A stretch of DNA of 64,000 nucleotides, from NCBI RefSeq assembly GCF_040954645.1, contig NC_092805.1, positions 73,455,186 through 73,519,185 on the forward strand, read 5' to 3'. Positions within the stretch are counted from its first letter, which is position 1. The number at the start of each line of letters is the position of its first letter. Below the pieces are notes generated by a model. It was not told where the DNA came from and searched no databases. It was given only the letters and a program-made list of their open reading frames with translations. The translations under genes and the position numbers were made by a program. The DNA comes from Diabrotica undecimpunctata. Taxonomy: Eukaryota > Arthropoda > Insecta > Coleoptera > Chrysomelidae. This document shows positions 34,156-48,649 of the stretch, piece by piece.

Positions 34156-36071
34156 TTAAAGTTCAATTGGGGTTTCTGATACTTCTTCATTTTCTGGGCG
34201 TACGTCTGGTCTTCTTTTAAAGGTTAATCTTTTAAGTTTTTGTTTAATGGAACTGCTGCGATGTGGTGAAGGTGGAGGTGAATCCTGCGGATAGTTCATG
34301 GCAAGTCTTGGAAATCTTTTGCGTCTACATTTGCAGAAGATGTATACAAAAACTAGAATGATAATTAATGATAAAGACAATATAGTGAACCAAGGCAAAT
34401 GTTCTTCGATGAATGGTTGGTTCATGATTCTCTCGAGTTCTTCTGAATATTGGTCCAGCTTATGTTGTGCAATATTTAAATCGTCTGAATTGATCTTATT
34501 GAGTTGTAATGGTTTTAAATTTGGTATGTGTATGTGTGGTATGTTTCTTCTTTCGAAATGGTCACAACATCTGTATGGAACATTAACTGGATGACTTCTG
34601 TAGGTTATATTTGGATATTTATCGATTTGATCTCTGGCGTGGACTCTAGTACTTCCAATAAAAGCTGTACATTCGGGTAGTAATCTTAAAATTGTGTTTA
34701 CTTTGATTGTCTGGGTACTGATGTCTTTTCTTTCACACTTCATTGTAACTGGTAATGGATCGGATACTGTTATAACTATAAATTTCTGTCAATTTCTTGC
34801 ACATTGTAATCTTGTGCTAAAAACGTTGACATCTGACAAGTTTTTGGTAAAACGCTAACTGGTTTTAATAACTGGGCTTCACATATAGTATCGCTGTCTA
34901 TTGGATAGGGAAGAATATCTGTGCATATTCTTTGGTTTGAACTAATTGATTTGCATTCTTCTGTGTTTCGAGGTAATACATATGAAATTGAATCATCATC
35001 TCGCGCTATAAACTTATGTATTGTAGAAAGTGTATGAAAAAGACCAGTTTGATTATCTAATATTGGTATTGAATATAAATGATATAAGGTATAGATTTCG
35101 GGGTCGACTAGCGGAATTTCTAAAACGAATACAATTTTTGAATCGAGTTGATATGCTTGAAGTTTTATTATATCGATATACTGGGCTATATTTGATGTAT
35201 AAATGGGCAATGGTAATACATTATTTTGTAATGATTGTGAGATAGTTTTCAATGAATCTAGTAAATCATTGGGCGAAATAATTGAACTGTGTAAAATTTG
35301 CAACCGAGAAAAAGTGATGGCATTTAAAATGTCATTGAGATAATTTTCTAATAATATGTAGCTTTCCATTAACGATTCACACAGATTTAAGGTTTGTAAT
35401 TGTACGCGGTAAAATGATATGTCGTCAGCAATGTCTATAAGAGTGGTTTCGATATCGTTTATGTCTTTGTTAAAAGTTTCTTCGTCTATTTGTAATTTTT
35501 GGATAGTAGTGTTAAAAGATGACAAGACAGAAGAAAAGAAGACAGAAGTTGTAACAGAAATTTGGTTCTTTAGGAGTGTTTCTATTTGATTTTCATCTGT
35601 AGTGATCCTATTTATACATTGATTGAAATATTCACCGTCTGATGCATCTAAATTCCCACTAATAGATTTCCACAAGGTTCCAACACCATTGATTAATTCT
35701 CGTTTTTGGCGTGGATTATAGGCTCGTGTGTCGGCAATTACTTCTCTATATTTTAAATTTACGGAATTTGAAATTTGTCTTATCAAACTAATGTGTGTTT
35801 GTACTTCGGATTGAAATGCAAGTGTTCTTGGTGTATCGGCATTAGTAAATCTATCTAGCAAGTTTTGTAAAATTCTGTCGTTGTTGGATATGGCAGTTTT
35901 TATAGGGAGCAATTCCTTGTAAACAAGTAATGTCCATTTATCGTTAGATATTCGAATGGTACCTTCTTCGTGATAGATGATTCCGACTGTATTGTTAATG
36001 GGAGAGAGGTGAAATTGGGAGTAGGCGACTGAAAATAGTTTATAGAATCTGTAAAGAAGACATTTATTCAA
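34156..36071 (-). pseudogene. env: Env (fusion glycoprotein, errantivirus/baculovirus-F type), frameshifted
   Basis: Old provirus-like copy. The N-terminal part (36071-34776) has a hydrophobic start ending in VAYS, a likely signal-peptide end. A furin-type site RQKR (~residue 127) is followed by ELINGVGTLWKSISGNLDAS, the fusion-peptide-like region of insect F proteins, and then by long helical segments. A frameshift near 34780 moves the rest to another frame (34743-34156), which carries paired Cys, a transmembrane segment (WFTILSLSLIIILVFVYIF) and a basic, Pro/Ser-rich cytoplasmic tail. Such Env proteins mediate membrane fusion in errantiviruses. One break was seen in this gene; others disable gag-pol. 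Confidence 0.85.
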
Positions 36072-36267
36072 AGTATGATTTTAGCCTGTCAAAATTTACT
36101 TTAGAAGTTTGATTTGTTTGGGGATTTAGAATAATGGCAGAATTTGTAAATATTTCTTGAATTTGAAAAGGTCCATTAAATAAATTTTCAGGTTTTGATT
36201 TTATTTGGGATTCTTTTACGTATACTTTGTCGCCGATTTTAAAATCAGGGCGTTGTGTTGAAATATT

Positions 36268-37392
36268 TTAATCAAATCTTTCTTTAGCTTTTTCTTTTGC
36301 TCTTTCTGTTTTCTCTCTGGCTACGTTATAAAAGTATTCCATACGGTTATTAAGGTCTCTAACATATTTGCTAATTAGGCTTTTTTGATTATATAAAGTT
36401 TCTGGTGGTCGTCCTGCAGTATGTCCAAAGACTAGTTCGTACGGCGTAAAACCGTGTGTCTTGTTTTTTGTATTATTGTAACATATCACTGCATAAGGGA
36501 GGATCACGAATGGGCGATCATTGGGATTTTCGGCTTTATTTGCTCGGATCATTTCTGATAGTGTGGCATGGAATCTTTCTACATATCCATTCTATTGTGG
36601 ATGTTTTACACTAGAAAATGTTAATTTTATATCATAGAGGTTGCATAGATCTTTAATTTTACATTTTTAATTTTACATAATTTTTACACAGTCACAATGT
36701 ATTCTTAAAGGTGTTCCGTAATGTTGGAAAAATAGAAGAAGTGTACTCGCTACGGTGACTGCTTTTTTATCGGTTAAAGGGTATGCTTGAGTGAATTTAG
36801 TTAGTTCGTCTCTAATGGTTAATGCATAGTTTCTAGTGGGATATTCAAATATGTCTATGTTGATTCTTTCAAATGGCGTTTTCTGTGTTTCCGTTATAAC
36901 TAATGGTCCACTTAGATTTTTTCTGTAAATTTTAACCTTTTGGCGAACTTCACAGGCTTTTATATATTTTTCGACATCTTTTGCTAAGTTCTTCCAATTA
37001 TATTTTTCTTCTATACGTCTAACGGTTTCGTTTATTCCTCTGTGCAAGTTATTTTTGCCACAATGGTAATGTTCTAGGATTTGTGGGGTTTCGTCTTCAC
37101 TTGCCTGTTTAATTACATTTTGGCAGATTTTTAATTTAAGTTCTTTGTCTGCAAATATATAGGAAAATATTTCTAGAATGGGAAGTTCGAGATTATTTTC
37201 TAAGCAATAGGTCTTTGATTCGTTAAATTGTTCTTGGTTCGCATAAAGTATGAGAAATAAGTATGACATTACTCTTTGTGGATCGAAAGGTAATGGGATA
37301 ATGAAATATTTTCGATCTTTCACGGTTTTACTAGATACGATATTGATCCTTCGGTTACTGTATTCTATATTTTCTTCGAATATATCACTCAT
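36268..37392 (-). pseudogene. pol: Integrase region of the gypsy-env element, broken
   Basis: Minus strand 37392-36673 carries the zinc-binding half: HCGKNNLHRGINET gives the His pair, but the second Cys of the expected CxxC is Arg (KACEVRQK). The core follows with NIDIFEY (first Asp) and IHCDCVKIM, where SDNG-like sequence is expected. After a frameshift and a stop, NGYVERFHATLSEM (~36595-36555) supplies the Glu, and the frame 36552-36268 carries the C-terminal part. Clearly inactive. Confidence 0.85.
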
Positions 37393-37484
37393 TATTTTTT
37401 CGTGCAGGTCCTCAAGTTTATCCTGCCAGAAAAAAGTAACTATATTCTTGTGAGATTTATCTAACAGTTCTGCGTTTGACGTTT

Positions 37485-39343
37485 CTATTTGGAGTAATCG
37501 ATAATGGATTTTGTTCTATATAATTCGAGAAATTTTTCGAATTCTTCGGACATCTTTTCTATTCCTTCTTCTGTGTCCTCTTTTTCTTCTTCGTCTTCTT
37601 CTGTCTCGGATTCATCTCTATTAGATGCGTGCAGGGCAAGTTTTGATTGAAAATCTGCACAGTCCTTAAAATGGTTTATTTTTATTCTTGAGAGTGCATC
37701 TGCGTTTCTGTTGATTTTCCCTGGACGGTGCTCTATTTTGTAATTATATTCTTCAAGTTTTAGACGCCAGCGTGCTAGGCAGCTTCCTGGGTCTTTGATT
37801 GAAAATAGCCATGTAAGAGGTCGATGATCAGTGATAAGAGTAAACTTGCGACCGAAAAGATATGGTCTGAAATGTTTTACTGCCCATACTATAGCTAGTA
37901 ATTCTCTCTCTATTGTGGAATATTTGGTTTCTGCTCTGCATAATGTTCGTGAGGCATAAGCGATTGGCAGATCTTTTCCTAATGGGCCTTGTGACAAAAC
38001 GGCTCCAATTGCGAAAGCACTAGCGTCAGTAGTGAGTAACAAGGGTTCTTCAAAATTTGGATATATGAGAATTGGGTCTGTCATTAGAATATTTTTGAGA
38101 TCTTTGAATACTTCCTTACATTCGGCATTAAAAACAAAAGGGACATCTTTTTGAAGTAATTTAGTCAGTGGTTTGGAAATTTTGGCAAAATTCGGGATAC
38201 ATCTACGGTAGTAACCTACTAGGCCTAAAAATGATTTTATTTCTTTAGTTGTCTTGGGTTCTGGGAAACCTTTTATGCATGATACCTTGGCAGGATTTGT
38301 TTTTACTCCGTGTTCAGTTACGAGGTGTCCTAAGTATGCGACTTCTTTTCTTAAGAATTCACATTTATCCGGTTGTATCTTTAGATTTGCTTTTCTTAAT
38401 CTTTTAAATACTTCTGTCAGTCGTGACATATGCTCGTGAATGGTGGTTCAATAGATGATTATGTCGTCCAAATATACAAAACATCTCTCGTTTTGAATTC
38501 CTAAGAGGATGTTATCCATTACTCGTTGAAATGTAAAAGGAGCATTCCTTAATAAAAGAAAAGCATACGAACAAATTCGTAATGTCCGTTGTCAACTGAA
38601 AATGCTGTTTTTTGGATATCTTTTGGATCGATTTCAATTTGGTGGAATCCGAACGCCAAATCTAATGTTGTAAAGTACTGACATTTTCCAAGTTGGTCCA
38701 ACAATTCTGAAATTTGTGGAAGTGGATAACGGTCTTCTATTGTAACTTCATTAAGTTTACGATAGTCAATAACGACTCTCCATTTCTGTTTGCCAGATGC
38801 GTCAAGTTTTTTGGGTACCACCCACACTGGACTTGACCAGGGCGATATGCTATGCCGAATTATTCCTTGCTCTAGCATTTTGTTGGTTTGTGTCTTTACT
38901 TCTTTTTTATAAACCTGTGGATATCTGTAAGATTTCGTGTATATCGGTTTCGCGTTTTTCGTTTTAATTGCGTGCTTAATTTCATTTATGAATGTTAGCT
39001 TGTCACCTTCTATGTAAAATATATCTGAAAATTCCGTACATATTAGAATTTGTTCCTTTTCTTCTGAGTTTAAGTGGTCAATTCTCAGTTGCTCTTTAAT
39101 TATTTGTTCTCTGTCTATAATTGGATGTTCGCAGTGATTTTCGTCGTAGGTGAAGATCGTCTCCAAGTTTTCTATAGGTTCGATGGAAATATTCGAAAAT
39201 TCGATTATTTTTGGCATTGCATTAGCATTAATGAGGGAAGTTAAAAGTCTCCATTTTCGTCTACATGAACTAATGCGTGAGGAATTCGAACTTTTTCGAT
39301 TTCTTGGGATGACAGTATTGCGTCTGTATTGAATAGGTTGCAT
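37485..39343 (-). pseudogene. pol: RT and RNase H of the gypsy-env element, broken
   Basis: 39343-38549 holds the first RT half ([45 protein letters not shown]). The catalytic YLDD is encoded at about 38462-38473, in a segment with a shift and a stop (38430-38548). 38429-37485 continues with thumb and RNase H (TTDASAFAIGAVLSQG, ITDHRPLTWLF, NADALSR) and an acidic Glu-rich tail. At least two breaks. Confidence 0.9.
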
Positions 39344-39942
39344 TTTGATTTGAATATTTGTTCTGTTCGGCTACCAATCGAAATTTGGTTTATTTTTTCT
39401 TTTATTCGTTTTTTCTCTGGTCTTGGGATATGTTGTTGTTGATCATGAGTGTTTTCGTAAAGTGAGTTGCTATTTTGTTGAGCTGTAATGTTTGTGTTTG
39501 ATTTCGGATATGTTTGAAAATTATTTGGCGGTACTATTTTTGTAGGAAATGTCACCGGAATATTTTCTGTGGGTTTATGTGTGTCTTGTCCAACTTTATG
39601 CAGGGTAAGAGTTTTAAAGTTTGTATGAAGTTGTCTGGTTTTAAAGTTTATTACACATTCGTAATGGTCTAGGAAATCTAGGCCAATTGTGCCGTCAAAG
39701 TCAATATCTAGATTAAAAATGAAAACTTTGTGAGGGTTGTCATCGGTAAAGGGAATAAGGAGAGATTCTGTAATTAAGAGTTTTTCGTCGGTTATGCCTT
39801 GAATTGTAACATTTTCTGGGGATCGGTTATGATAATTTCGTGCAGTATTCTCTTTGAAAACTGTAATTCCTGCACCGGTGTCAATTAGAAGTTTAAAAGT
39901 ATTCGTAGCGTCATTGATACAATATAAGTTTTTAGAGCTCAT
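39241..39942 (-). pseudogene. pol: Protease region of the gypsy-env element
   Basis: LLIDTGAGITVF near residue 18 is the aspartic protease active site (about 39871-39905). IGLDFLDHYECVINF is the second conserved block. The frame overlaps the RT frame at 39241-39343, where a frameshift must lie. Confidence 0.82.
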
Positions 39943-39964
39943 TGTGTGAAAGGGGCTTACAGCC

Positions 39965-41139
39965 TTACAGGAATTTCTGTTCGGGGAAATTCACATTTGG
40001 ATCGAAATTGTCCAAATTGAGGGCTTGGATTTGTTGTTGTACGTTCATAATATGGGTTGAAAGATTCGTATGTACTGGAGGATGGTTCTGGTTGGGTAGC
40101 GGAAGAAAATCCTGATAATTTTCTGTATCAGGTGTATCATTGATATAATCAGATGTATCATTGGTATAATCGTAAAAAGTCAGTTTGAAGATCATCTTTT
40201 GTATAATAATCTTCATAAGATTCTACGAGATCATCGGGGTATTCATTAAAGACATGGGCTCTTTGCTGAAAATTTTGGAAATTTGGATTTCTCTGAATAA
40301 CAGAGGGGCGATTCTGCGATTGATTTTGAGAAGGGAAATTCGATCTCTGTGGGTTTAAATTTTGTTGATTGGAAGAGTATTGGTTTTGATTACTTGGTTA
40401 ATTTTGTGGTCTACCATTATATTGATTTGAAGGGTATTGGTTTTAGTTATTTTGGTAGTTTTGTGGTCTACCGTTATATTGATTTTGGTAAGAAGGAAAA
40501 CGTGATGAGCGACATTCGCTGCTTAAATGGCCAATACGACCACAACTTGTGCATTTTGAAAAATTAGATGAGGTTCTTCTCATCGGTTGGGAAGGTTTTG
40601 GATGATTTTGGCTATCTATTTGATTTTTGTGATTAGAAATACGATAACTAAAGTTCACGTCGGATACGGTTACTGGCTTCAATAAGATCTTTAGGGTTAC
40701 TAGCCCTATTTATTTGTCCTAAGCGGGGTTCTAGTCCAGTTAAAAGAGTATTCAAAGCCATAGAATCAATTAACGTGCATTGGGCGGTCTTTTGGTCTTG
40801 TGTTAGGCCTGATTTTTGGATTGAGGCGTGCATGTTTGCATTTAGAACTTGTAGTCTGTTGAAAAAGGTTAAGGGTGATTCATTTGATAATTGTCGAAGT
40901 CTTTGTAGGTCATGAATTAAAGAAGTGAGATCTCTACTATCTCCGAAATTAAGGTTTAATAAATTTTTGATGTCCGTATATGAAGTTGGTTTTCTAGAGT
41001 TTATTAGTTGAGCTGCTTTACCTCTTAGTTTATTTTTAATGTGAATCGTTAGTAAGATACGTTGGTCTCCCGAAGACATTTTAATCGCGCAATCACATGC
41101 GTCTAAGAATGTGGGAAGAGAGATTGGGTCTCCTTCCAA
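39965..41139 (-). pseudogene. gag: Gag of the gypsy-env element, truncated and frameshifted
   Basis: 41139-40648 encodes a capsid-like part (LPTFLDACDCAI, IKNKLRGKAAQLI, LTFFNRLQVLN). 40682-40443 has one CCHC knuckle (CTSCGRIGHLSSEC). 40216-39965 is an Asp/Asn-rich end. Frames shift between these parts and stops are present. The start is missing: upstream of 41139 no leader, primer-binding site or LTR is seen, so the 5' end has been lost. Confidence 0.82.
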
Positions 41140-41150
41140 TCTTTATTCAT

Positions 41151-41620
41151 TAGGTAGCGTTTAGGCTACATAAATTTTTATACTTTTTTTAGCGTAATTT
41201 TATTCTTTGGTCTATACACACCTTTCTTTGTAATAATTGTTGAGACTTAATAGTAATAATTGATCCAAGTTGGTAGATATCCTGTCGGTATATAAATTAA
41301 CAACTTAAATTTGTAGCCACTACGGATCTACGAATTTTTTTTGTAGCAGTTTCCCTAGTAGACTCCCTTCTGTTGTTACACCCTGTATAATTTAGTAAAA
41401 AAGATTTCAAAGAAAATAGTTTTATTAAATTTTGTGTAACTTACAAAATTTTGAAGTTGTAAATAATGTTACATTTACTTCTAATACGATTGCATGATTT
41501 AATGTTATCGTACAGGAGGGACAACGCGGTCCTGTATCACACCTGCAGACTATGAACGTGCCTAGCGGCCTAGGCGGAAACGTCGCTTCTCATAAGCACT
41601 GTACTGAAATCCTCTCGTGA
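41151..41620. other. Gap, no gene seen
   Basis: Non-coding stretch between the truncated gypsy-env 5' end and the tandem repeats. ACACCCTGTATAA at 41379 resembles the mariner-type end noted near 2022, but no partner was found. Confidence 0.4.
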
Positions 41621-41629
41621 ATTTGTCTT

Positions 41630-42510
41630 TAGACATGTATTAAGTAAAAACAGATCCGTATTTTGGTAATAAATTTAATCACTTAAACAGAACTTGTCAA
41701 TCAAAAAACCTAACTGGACATGTTTTAAGTAAAAACAGTCTAGTATTTGGTAATAAAATTAAAACACTTAAACAGAACTTATCAATCAAAACACCTAACT
41801 AGACATGTAATAAGTAAAAACAGACTCGTATCAGGTATGTAAAATATTTAAACATAATTTCATCAAACAAAAATCCCAACTAGAAATAAGTAAAAACAGA
41901 CTCCTATTTATGTAATAGATTTATTTCTGGTTGCACCAACAAATCTTGAGCTCCAGCATAGCCCAGATCAGCTTATAGATAGAGCCGTCTTACTTACTTT
42001 GTACCATAATTTTTATCGAGCCATTGCACGTAGCAATCCATTGTGACAAACTGAAAATTGATCTAAAACTCAATGGTGTAACGCATATGTTTCGTAAGCC
42101 GAGCTTAAGGCACGTCTTAAGCTTAAGATCTGTTGGTGCAACCAAGCCTAAAACACTTATCAATCAAACAGAACTTATCTTATTTAAGTTAAACACTTAA
42201 ACAGAACTTATTAATCAAAAAACCTAACTGAACATGTAATAAGTAAAAACAGACTCGTATCAGGCAATAAAGTTAAACATTAATTTATTAATCAAAAATT
42301 CCAACTAGACATGTAATAAGTAAAATAAAATCGTATTTGGTAATAAAGGTTAACACTTAAACAGAATTTATCAATTAAAGATTCCAACTAGACATGTATT
42401 AAATCAAAACAGACTCGTATTAGGTAATAAATATAAACATTTAAACATAATTTATCAATTAAAAATCCCAACTAGACAAGCAATAAGTAAAAACAAACTC
42501 GTACATACGC
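41630..42510. repeat. Tandem repeat array, ~90-bp imperfect unit
   Basis: Seven to eight diverged units share ACATGTAATAAGTAAAAACA, then GACTCGTATTTGGTAATAAA, then TTAAACACTTAAACAGAA, then TTATCAATCAAAAA and CCAACTAG. The array is split by a MITE at 41928-42144. It resembles a minor satellite. No coding potential. Confidence 0.85.
41928..42144. mobile_element. MITE with TGGTTGCACCAACA ends inside the tandem array, 217 bp
   Basis: Terminal inverted repeats TGGTTGCACCAACAAATCTT (left) and TGGTTGCACCAACAGATCTT (right, reverse complement), one mismatch in 20 bp. No ORF. No clear target duplication; the superfamily is not assigned. Confidence 0.75.
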
Positions 42511-42526
42511 ATTAGCTGTAAGTTAA

Positions 42527-44258
42527 CAGACTATAATTACTTGTTTTTGCAGGACTTGTGGCACTTAGAATTACACAGAACACTTGCTTTTGTACATTTG
42601 CAGTGATTTGAGTTGCATTGGCCACTAAAATTGCAGTAACGGAATCCTTGACCACCTAAATTCGAATCTTTACGGGCGCATTCCCTGAGACTTATTTTAG
42701 TAACAGGCACATCATTGGCTGAAATAAGTGTTTCCTTGCAGGTGATAAATTGGTTTCTTGCATAAAGTTGGTTTAAAATACCATGCTTGGTACCTAGCTT
42801 ATACAGCCTTTCATCTTTAACAGAAATAAAAATGGCATAATATTTCGGCTATAGGCCTTAGCTCTATCAACTTCTGGAATTCGCACTCTAACACTTTCAC
42901 CTAATTTTGCAACAGGGAATCTATTATTAGAATGCTTTAACATTCTGTCAGCTTGTTTTATAAGTGACTGTTTAGCAAGATCTCAAATCTCTTGAATTTT
43001 TTTGAAGTTTTCTCAACTTCAGTGCCATCTTGTCTTATCAATTGTCTTGTCTTCCCCATTGTCATTGTCTTCCTCATTGACAGCAACTATTGCATACGCA
43101 TTATATTCTATTGGTCTGATAGCGTTACCGGGATATTCAACATTCGCTAATTGTGAATCCTCGGTTGTACTGTTAACATCCAAATTACCACGGTGCTTTG
43201 CTCCATCATCAGCATCATCGGATTCATCTGCTAATATTGCTTCTAAATCTTCTTCGCTTCTAATTTCAGTTAAAATACCAGCTGTTAAGGATGATTTTAA
43301 TCCTACTTTAGCCTTACAACCGAATAGTGCTTCGTATGAACTATAGCTAATGACGGAATAGTAAGCTCTGTTTTTCATAAATTGGATGAACTTTATGCCT
43401 TCCCAGCACTGACTCGTTTTGTTTGTTTCCAGCCATGTGGCCAACGTTTTCTCGATATCTTGGTTCGCTCTCTCTACCAAACCTTGCGACTGGCTGTGTC
43501 TGGGTTTTCCGTGGACAATTTTCAGTTCGTCCCACATACTACAGACTTCTTCAATAATCTTATTTGCGAATTTTCGACCATTATCACTGTGTAAAATGTG
43601 TGGAGCTCCAAATATGGTAAACACTTCCAACAAATGGTACGCAACTTCTTCGGCACGGTTGGTTTTTAATGCTCTGTGCTGGACAAATTTTGTAAGATGG
43701 TCTTGATAGACCATAATAAATTTATAGTCACCATCCGCTTGTGACTGCATGTCAATAAGATTGACTTGACATCTTAAATTAAATGCACTACTTAAAATTC
43801 TCTTCACAACGAGTCCTTTTTTTGGAATACTCATTTTCTTTTGACACGATACACAAAGATTTAAGTAAACCTTGACAAACTCCACAGTGATGTTCTTATA
43901 TTTCGTCTTAAGTTCTTTCATCATTCTGTTGCGGCCCCCATGTCCAATTGAAATATGAGTCTCGTGAATGATATCGAAATTTTCCTCCATAAATACATAT
44001 TAAACAATAGGATCGTTTGTCGTTTTTTACTGGCACAACGAGTTTCTCGACATTACCAATTTTTACAATATCATACCGTGATAATCGTTGATATTCTTCA
44101 GGTGTTTTGTGAGAAGTCTTGTCTTTGGTTGTTTTAACTTTCATTAAAAATGCATAATACTCATCTCTGGTGAATAACTGATAATTGTTTCCTTTTCCAG
44201 ATTTAAGCGTATCAATTTTATCGCTAAATCGTGCTTTCATGGACTCGAAATCACTCAT
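42527..44258 (-). pseudogene. KRBA2/Ginger-like integrase-type transposase, frameshifted
   Basis: 44258-43908 encodes the N-terminus (MSDFESMKARFSDKI, LFTRDEYY, RYDIVKIGN). A frameshift near 43985 leads to the main frame 43990-43019: HETHISIGHGGRNRM...CVSCQK (HHCC zinc region), then the rve core with Asp in VNLIDMQ, Asp in HSDNGRKF and Glu in GLVERANQDIE, an intact DDE set. After 43019 frames shift again, but KQADRMLKHSNNRFP, VRIPEVDRAK, YKLGTKHGILNQLY and a Cys-rich end (CNSNHCKCTKASVLCNSKC) continue to about 42527. The order matches proteins annotated as KRAB-A domain-containing 2-like in insects, thought to derive from integrase-type DNA transposons. Terminal repeats were not found. Confidence 0.8.
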
Positions 44259-44539
44259 TGTAAAATAAGTTCAACTAAACAAAAATGTTTTACAACGACA
44301 CAGAACCGCTTCCGACTACAGATTTATTATCACTGTGGTAATACGCGCTCCTTATTTTAACACTGGTATGTCGCAGTGACTAATACACTTACTTCCCTCC
44401 ACCCCGCAAGCTTCTAAGAACCTATTGGTATTCAACATTTATCACGTTTACCGTTTACACCGTTTAGACGTTTGAATACGGGATTGTAGTAACCGGTATA
44501 ATTATTAATAATTCCCATTTAATCATATTTACCGTAACA

Positions 44540-46340
<1,801 letters not shown>

Positions 46341-46384
46341 TTGCTTTTCTTTCCTTAGCTACTTATCTTCGAATATTAGGTGTC

Positions 46385-47680
46385 TTGGTAGCTACGATAT
46401 TGTAGAGCTTATGTATGGATGTGAGTCTTAATATCCGCTGAATTTAAATGACTAATTTATAGCTAAACCTACGAGTTAAGTATGTGTTGGTGTCATTCAT
46501 ACTGGCAAGGTATGTTCGGCAGCGGAGGCATAGAATGCAAGCGTTTACGTTTTAAGGGTGGAAGGATGTGCTTCTCATTTTTAGGTGACAAGTTTGCGGA
46601 GAATAATACTTCTGGTCCTCAGTGTGGCTTTTAGTTTTAAACAAAGTTCTTTGAATGACTAAGTGTAATACAAACTATCTTCAAGATATTTATAGCAAGT
46701 CCAGAGTATAAGGATTTCATGACACTATTGGATGTTCATATTTGTGAAAACGTCTGTGTTGGGGACATTAAAGTAGCACACCCGAGTTTTTCCGGGGTTT
46801 GGCTTAAAAATGATTTATAGTCTATTTTTATTGTGTTTAAAGCATGATTTAGATTTTTCTCCACTTCAGCAACAAAAGTTTTTGGTTGTGCAATAATAGA
46901 TGTATCGTAATACATAAAGTCCTAGTATTTACTGGTATGGGTTAATGGTTTGTGTACATTTTATACAGTGTAGGTGCCATTACGCTACCCCAAAGGAGAC
47001 CTTTCTTCTGTGTTCTCCATCTGCTATTCTTACCATTGAGAAATACCAAAAATCTTCTGTTGTGTAGGCATACGCTAGTAAAACAAGTAGTTTATTACCT
47101 AAGGAGATATCATATAGATTTTGAAAAAATGCCCTCTTATTTAAGGTGTCGTAAGCTGCAAATTGCTGCTTAGATTGACAAATACCACTCCTCATAACTG
47201 ATATCTTTCGTACCCATCTTTGCTGAGTTGGGCAAGATTTAGTAATTGTGACGTACACGATATTCCCTGTCTGTAGCAACTTTTGTCTTTTAATTTGAGT
47301 TTTTCTTCTGTTTTACCTCTTAAGGAGTATTTTGTAAAGCAAAATAAATATATTGACCAATAGCTTTTGTGGTCGTTGGAGTTTTTGCCAGGTTTAAGCA
47401 AGGCAACAACTTTGTCTTTGCTTTGTTTGTCTGCAGACTTTGGATATCAGTAACTGTTGTATTTTTGGTCCAAATTTTATAATAAGCTTTGTGCTCAGAT
47501 CTTCAGTCAGTGCCGTACTATTCTTTATTATATACGTAGATAGTGGATCCAAGCTCAACATCGTTAAAAGGTTCCTTCAGCTAACTGGTTTTGTCCTCTC
47601 TCATTTTAAGTTTTTCTTTGCTTCTTTGCCGGCTGAGATAGCACTTTCACATTTATTATGTGATTTTCAGCGATCAGCTT
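46385..47680 (-). pseudogene. Jockey-type RT remnant
   Basis: Blocks appear in RT order on the minus strand through many stops. KVVALLKPGKNSNDHKSYWS (47400-47340) is followed by SCTSQLLNL near 47250, AYDTLNKRAFFQNLYDI (47160-47110), GLLWGSVMAPTLYKMYT (46995-46945), FKPNPGKTRVCYFNVPN (46810-46760), then LRTRSIILRKL near 46610. The YADD motif itself is degraded. The 47480-47680 part is weaker. It probably was the target or flank of the piggyBac insertion. Confidence 0.75.
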
Positions 47681-47689
47681 AATACCAAA

Positions 47690-48640
47690 TACACTATTTC
47701 TTGCCCTCTATGTATTTTCTGCACTAGAAATACGTCACATTTGTGCTAAGCGCATATGTCTGATAAGGTTAAGTAAAGTAAAGTGTCTTTATCTCTAGAT
47801 ATGCCCTTAATATTTATAGACATAATAAGAATAATCGATCCTAAAAAGGACCGATTTGACAAAAATCATATTGAACGGGTGATTCTGATTAGCCGATTAA
47901 TTAATTATTTATTACCCAGGGTACAACGGTGGTCTTATTTGTACTCAAATTTTCGTAAAGGCTTCTCTTTTGAACCCCATAAGAAATCTCTAATTAACTT
48001 TTCATTAAAAATAATTTTACATACTCGACGATATTTCGAATCAAATTTGTATAGTAATAACTATAGTTAATATGGAGTCTCTTTGTGAAAAGTAAATGAG
48101 TTTGTAATATCGGTTACAACTCATATATGAATGATAAGGACATAAACGGTTAAAATAAGTGCACAGAATTTTAACTAAATATATCGGCGCCATTGTTCAG
48201 GAGATGGATTTATCCCAGAAATTAAAGGTTACATGTATATTCCAGGTTCTATTTACGTATTTGCATTACTAAAAAAGTATATTTAAAATAAAGGCCTTAA
48301 GATATCTTTCGATTCTATGGAAATTAGAATCTATGGAAATTAGCAAATTAAAAAATACAGACATAATTCTGAATGACCAAATTGAGACAAACAGTTGTCT
48401 CAAGTATTGTTTATATTGTAAAGGTCATCGTCATAGTATAGTCAGAACGCAACAAGGTTCTATCGGCTTTTCTGCTTTTTGTCTCCTCATTCCTATTGAA
48501 AACTTGGCCACGTAAATAACGTTTTAAAAATATATGTCAATATTTCTGAAGTGCCTTTCCTAAGATAACTTTTATTAAGCCTAGTTCGTTTGACTACATG
48601 TAATGGCTTTGATAGTTGCCAACAGATAAGTATTGATTGA
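47690..48640. other. Unassigned stretch
   Basis: One plus-strand open frame (47783-48070, 95 codons) has no recognised motif and may be chance. No RNA gene or clear repeat was seen. Confidence 0.35.
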
Positions 48641-48649
48641 TTGATTGTA

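Noticed and set aside
41630..42510. CRISPR-like array
   Set aside because: Eukaryotic context, imperfect ~90-bp units with no constant-length spacers; an ordinary tandem repeat.
47783..48070. 95-codon plus-strand ORF as a small host gene
   Set aside because: No motif, no codon bias, surrounded by transposon remnants.
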